NCBI GenBank assembly: GCA_034006405.1
Contig: JAVESW010000043.1
Location: 1-9,732, forward strand
DNA from: JALNYB01 sp023230065
Lineage (GTDB): Archaea; Thermoplasmatota; Thermoplasmata; Methanomassiliicoccales; Methanomethylophilaceae
Direction of reading: 5' to 3'
Length of the DNA stretch: 9,732 bases
This document shows, one piece after another, positions 5,084 through 9,732 of this stretch. The stretch's first letter is position 1, and each line of letters starts with the position of its first letter. The notes beneath the pieces were generated by a model, which was not told the DNA's origin, did not search any database, and saw only the letters and a program-made list of their open reading frames with translations. The translations under genes and the position numbers were made by a program.

Positions 5084-6322
5084 TTAATCAGATTTAGAGG
5101 CTTCGTAGAGTGCATCTGTGATCATGCCGTCAAATACGACAATCTTCTTTTTTTCAGATTCTAATATTTTCGAGGGCAGGTGTCCTATTTCTTTCACTAC
5201 TATTGTATTGCAATCACCAAGAGCACGGATGACACTTCCTATATGATCTCTATGAGCATTGCCTGAGACTTCTGTTGCGGTGTTTATTTCGACAGTGCGA
5301 AGATATTTGGGGCCATCTTTATCGGTAGAATAGATCCTGAATTTAGTAGCATTACCAAAACCAGAATCTACCATATTGCCATCATTTGATGCTACAGCGA
5401 TGTTAGTTCCGTTGTTGATGTTGATTGACAGAGGTTCTGATGCAGGTCCGCAACCTGATTTGCAGTTTCCGAAATGAAGGAATTCTCCGGAACGATCGTT
5501 ATCAAGAAGTCCGATAGCATCTGCGCGACACTGTTTGCAGTGACGCATCATCTTTGCATCTATCGAACACTCGTCCATTAATGTTTTTCTTTCTTCAGAT
5601 GTCGGTGCACGCATGTTGCTAAAATTGGTGCCTTCTACGGGTATCAGTGGAAGGATGTTGATTATGTATGCTCCAAGACTCTTGACCTTCTTCACGAGTT
5701 CAGGAATGTGCTTATCGTTGACACCAGGGACCATCACAACATTCACTTTTACAAGCATTCCGAGATCCGCTGCGAGTTTAATTCCTTCTAGTTGTTTTTT
5801 CATCAAGATCTCTGCGCCATCCTTGCCTGTGTGTTTTATCCCTTTCCAGATAACCATATCGTAAATTTTTTCTCCTATCTGGGGATCACATGCATTCATG
5901 GTTACAGTAAGGAACCTCACACCTAGATCATAAAGTCTATTTACTTCATCAGGGAGTGCCAATCCGTTAGTGGAAACGCATAATGTAAGATCAGGGAATT
6001 CTTTTTTTACAAGTTCTAATGTGCGGAATGTCTCTTTATTTGCCAGAGGATCTCCTGGGCCGGCTATTCCGATGACCTTCAGGTTAGGAACTTTTTCTAA
6101 AACTGCACGTATTTTAACTATAGATTGTTCTGGCGTTAGCACTTCACTGGTAACTCCGGGACGGGATTCGTTGCTGCAGTCGAATTTCCTGTTACAGTAA
6201 TTGCATTGAATATTGCATCTAGGTGCAACGGGAAGATGCATCCTAGCAAAAGTATGGTGGGCTTCCTCATTGTAGCACGGATGAGTTCTCAGCGCTTCTT
6301 CCAATTCTTTTTTTACTACCAT
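5084..6322 (-). CDS. nifB: NifB: radical SAM FeMo-cofactor (NifB-co) synthase with C-terminal NifX-like domain
   Basis: NifB uses SAM radical chemistry to fuse two [4Fe-4S] clusters and insert carbide, making the 8Fe precursor of nitrogenase cofactors. The 412-aa protein begins with the NifB signature HPCYNEEAHHTFARMH (Cys16). The radical SAM motif CNIQCNYC follows (Cys36, 40, 43), then FDCSNESRPGV with Cys49, GIAGPGDPLAN near residue 90, and the late pair HCKQC (Cys262, 265) that supplies cluster ligands. Residues about 308-404 form a dinitrogenase iron-molybdenum cofactor (NifX/NafY-like) domain, starting IAVASNDGNMVDSGFG. No key cysteine appears missing. ATG 6322 is preferred to TTG 6325; no Shine-Dalgarno is seen, but a TATA box lies 26 bp upstream, indicating a leaderless mRNA. 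No nifH, nifD or nifK is nearby: the neighbours are alaS and a DUF61 gene, so nitrogen fixation is not shown by this window. Confidence 0.95.
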   Translation of the reverse strand: MVVKKELEEALRTHPCYNEEAHHTFARMHLPVAPRCNIQCNYCNRKFDCSNESRPGVTSEVLTPEQSIVKIRAVLEKVPNLKVIGIAGPGDPLANKETFRTLELVKKEFPDLTLCVSTNGLALPDEVNRLYDLGVRFLTVTMNACDPQIGEKIYDMVIWKGIKHTGKDGAEILMKKQLEGIKLAADLGMLVKVNVVMVPGVNDKHIPELVKKVKSLGAYIINILPLIPVEGTNFSNMRAPTSEERKTLMDECSIDAKMMRHCKQCRADAIGLLDNDRSGEFLHFGNCKSGCGPASEPLSININNGTNIAVASNDGNMVDSGFGNATKFRIYSTDKDGPKYLRTVEINTATEVSGNAHRDHIGSVIRALGDCNTIVVKEIGHLPSKILESEKKKIVVFDGMITDALYEASKSD

Positions 6323-6343
6323 CAAACTGTAATATACTTTCGA

Positions 6344-6351
6344 TTATATTA
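6344..6351 (-). promoter_or_regulatory. TATA box of nifB (leaderless)
   Basis: On the minus strand this reads TAATATAA, centred about 26 bp from the ATG at 6322. That is the spacing for transcription starting at the start codon itself. No ribosome-binding site lies between. No nif-type palindromic operator is obvious in the 103-nt divergent gap. Confidence 0.6.
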
Positions 6352-6380
6352 TCAGTGGTAAATGCACGTAATGAATACTC

Positions 6381-6399
6381 TATACTATTACTTATAATA
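6381..6399 (+). promoter_or_regulatory. Promoter region of the DUF61 gene (two TATA-like boxes)
   Basis: TATACTAT (6381-6388) and TTATAATA (6392-6399) are both candidates. Only the first would place transcription start (near 6410) ahead of the Shine-Dalgarno at 6415-6421, so it is preferred. The region lies in the divergent gap with nifB. Confidence 0.45.
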
Positions 6400-6414
6400 A
6401 GAGGGATTCTAAAT

Positions 6415-6421
6415 AGGAGAT
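6415..6421 (+). promoter_or_regulatory. Shine-Dalgarno of the DUF61 gene
   Basis: AGGAGAT lies four nt before ATG 6426 and fixes the start. This gene is Shine-Dalgarno-led, unlike its divergent neighbour nifB, showing both initiation modes side by side. Confidence 0.7.
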
Positions 6422-6425
6422 AAAA

Positions 6426-6824
6426 ATGTCAGATCCAATTAATGTTGAAGGGATTATCGCGAATATGAACAGCAATATGCCAATCAATCGTAGGTCTTTA
6501 TTAGATTACATGGAGAGTGGGGACCTCACGTATGTAACAAGAAAAGGAATAAAGGGTACGTTTGATCGAGCTGAATTGGATTATTTGGCTGGAATATGTA
6601 ACGAAATTGAAAAGATGAGATTTAGATTGCCGATATTCGTCAGTACTGATTCATCTTCATCCAACGGCGCGTGGAAAGTCGAGGGAATCATTGAAGCAGG
6701 AGTGATTGCAAGAATTCTCGGGAAGAAGTTGTACCGTGAAGATTATGTACAATTACACTATCCAGACCTTGTAGAATTAAGAAAATTATTGCCTAATTTG
6801 GTGATTATTTTGTTTCTTCCATGA
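6426..6824 (+). CDS. DUF61/UPF0216 family protein
   Basis: This 132-aa protein is recognisable as the archaea-specific DUF61/UPF0216 family, which has no established function. The family pattern is visible: an N-terminal helix with MPINRRSLLDYMESGDLTYVTRKG (residues 18-41), FDRAELDYLAGI (46-57), RLPIFVSTD (67-75), then KVEGIIEAGVIARILGKKLYREDYVQLHYPDLVELRKLLPN (84-124). There is no signal peptide, and no membrane segment apart from a short hydrophobic C-terminus (VIILFLP). The length is normal for the family. It has its own promoter and Shine-Dalgarno. It sits immediately before the 23S rRNA promoter on the same strand, with a gap too short for a clear terminator, so some read-through into the rRNA leader is possible. 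No function is proposed. Confidence 0.85.
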   Translation: MSDPINVEGIIANMNSNMPINRRSLLDYMESGDLTYVTRKGIKGTFDRAELDYLAGICNEIEKMRFRLPIFVSTDSSSSNGAWKVEGIIEAGVIARILGKKLYREDYVQLHYPDLVELRKLLPNLVIILFLP

Positions 6825-6849
6825 TGTGCCTGTGTACGGGTTGAAAAAC

Positions 6850-6857
6850 TTTATATA
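6850..6857 (+). promoter_or_regulatory. Strong promoter of the 23S rRNA (BRE plus TATA)
   Basis: A purine-rich BRE-like GAAAAAC (6843-6849) runs straight into TTTATATA (6850-6857), a near-consensus archaeal promoter. Transcription start is predicted near 6880. A near-palindrome CCTGTTTACAGG (6863-6874) lies between TATA and start, where a regulator could act. A 23S gene with its own promoter, and no 16S before it, is the Thermoplasmata arrangement. Confidence 0.8.
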
Positions 6858-6879
6858 CAGTTCCTGTTTACAGGATTTT

Positions 6880-7174
6880 GTGCGATGTGAAGCATCGTGT
6901 GGTTTGTGAGATTTACTCGCAAATTATTGCGGTGCGAACATTGTTCGTAACGCTAATTCCTGGCGCAACAGTAGTTGTTAAATACTACTTATGCCTCGGG
7001 AGTATTCACCGAACTGGGCGATTGCCTGGTTCAATGAAATTCATGCACCCGAACAGAGGTCCTGTTTCGGGGAAGAGGTCGAGGGCTCCGTATATGGAGG
7101 ATGAGAACGGATAAAGCCCAATGAAAACCGATCATACGCAACCTGGACGTGTGCTAGATCATACGCCAGCGGCG
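6880..7174 (+). other. 23S rRNA precursor leader, highly structured, non-coding
   Basis: About 295 nt lie between predicted transcription start and mature 23S. I see no credible gene here: the 78-codon frame at 6878-7114 lacks a ribosome-binding site and any known motif. The leader holds several hairpins: CGATG/CATCG near 6883-6897; AGTAGT/ACTACT (6970-6975 with 6984-6989); a 9-bp stem at 7011-7032 with loop GATT; CCCGAACAG with CTGTTTCGGG (7048-7056 with 7062-7071); and GCGGCG/CGCCGC (7169-7174 with 7181-7186), which spans the predicted mature 5' end. The 10-mer GATCATACGC occurs twice (7130-7139 and 7157-7166). In archaea, leader and trailer pair into a processing stem cut at a bulge-helix-bulge; the trailer lies outside the window, so that stem cannot be checked. 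Confidence 0.65.

Positions 7175-9732
<2,558 letters not shown>

Noticed and set aside
6878..7114. 78-codon open frame in the rRNA leader
   Set aside because: It has no ribosome-binding site, an implausible composition and overlapping hairpins; the region fits an rRNA leader fed by the promoter at 6850.
7130..7166. CRISPR-like repeat in the rRNA leader
   Set aside because: There are only two 10-nt copies with a 17-nt gap and no third unit; they are part of leader structure.

Overview
The window most probably comes from a methanogenic or related archaeon of the class Thermoplasmata; Methanomassiliicoccales is my best guess at order level. Archaeal signs seen directly are TATA-type promoters (for example 6850-6857 before the rRNA), apparently leaderless genes next to Shine-Dalgarno-led ones, an archaeal-type 23S rRNA (G at the E. 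coli 2058 position), a DUF61/UPF0216 protein and an MTH895-like small thioredoxin. The 23S rRNA has its own promoter and a leader of about 300 nt with no 16S gene in front, which is the split rRNA arrangement known from Thermoplasmata. None of the eight complete genes, nor the broken integrase, ends in TAG. That fits an amber-avoiding, pyrrolysine-using lineage but is weak evidence alone.

Layout. (1) 22-97: tRNA-Ala(TGC) with the G3:U70 identity pair and encoded CCA. (2) 76-735, minus strand: a decayed tyrosine recombinase whose reading frame ends inside the tRNA gene, i.e. the scar of an element integrated at the tRNA 3' end. (3) 722-1123, minus strand: an AT-rich orphan gene with a predicted leaderless promoter. 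(4) 1181-3188, plus strand: a tightly packed four-gene operon consisting of an ArsR-family repressor, a DUF318/ArsP-like permease, a redox-active disulfide protein and a carboxymuconolactone decarboxylase/AhpD-like protein. Two perfect 16-bp palindromes precede it and a strong hairpin follows it. (5) 3246-5012, minus strand: a bacterial-type alanyl-tRNA synthetase that stops right after its editing domain (no C-Ala domain). (6) 5084-6322, minus strand: a NifB radical SAM protein fused to a NifX/NafY-like domain. (7) 6426-6824, plus strand: DUF61/UPF0216. (8) 6850-9732, plus strand: promoter, leader and the first approximately 2.56 kb of 23S rRNA, cut by the window end.

How the parts relate. 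The operon reads as a metal(loid)-responsive efflux and thiol-redox unit. The repressor carries a CxC sensor-like motif, the permease has a TPFCSCS motif and a Cys-rich loop, the thioredoxin-like protein has CAKC, and the AhpD-like protein has lost one of the two usual active-site cysteines but carries a CCC tail. Its substrate (arsenical, copper/zinc or another thiophilic species) cannot be settled from sequence. The tRNA, the integrase remnant and the AT-rich orphan suggest an old genomic island; whether the operon belongs to it is open.

The most unusual items are the short AlaRS, the operator architecture, the altered AhpD-like active site, and two substitutions in the 23S peptidyl-transferase region (E. 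coli positions 2452 and 2503). No wholly new multi-gene system is evident.
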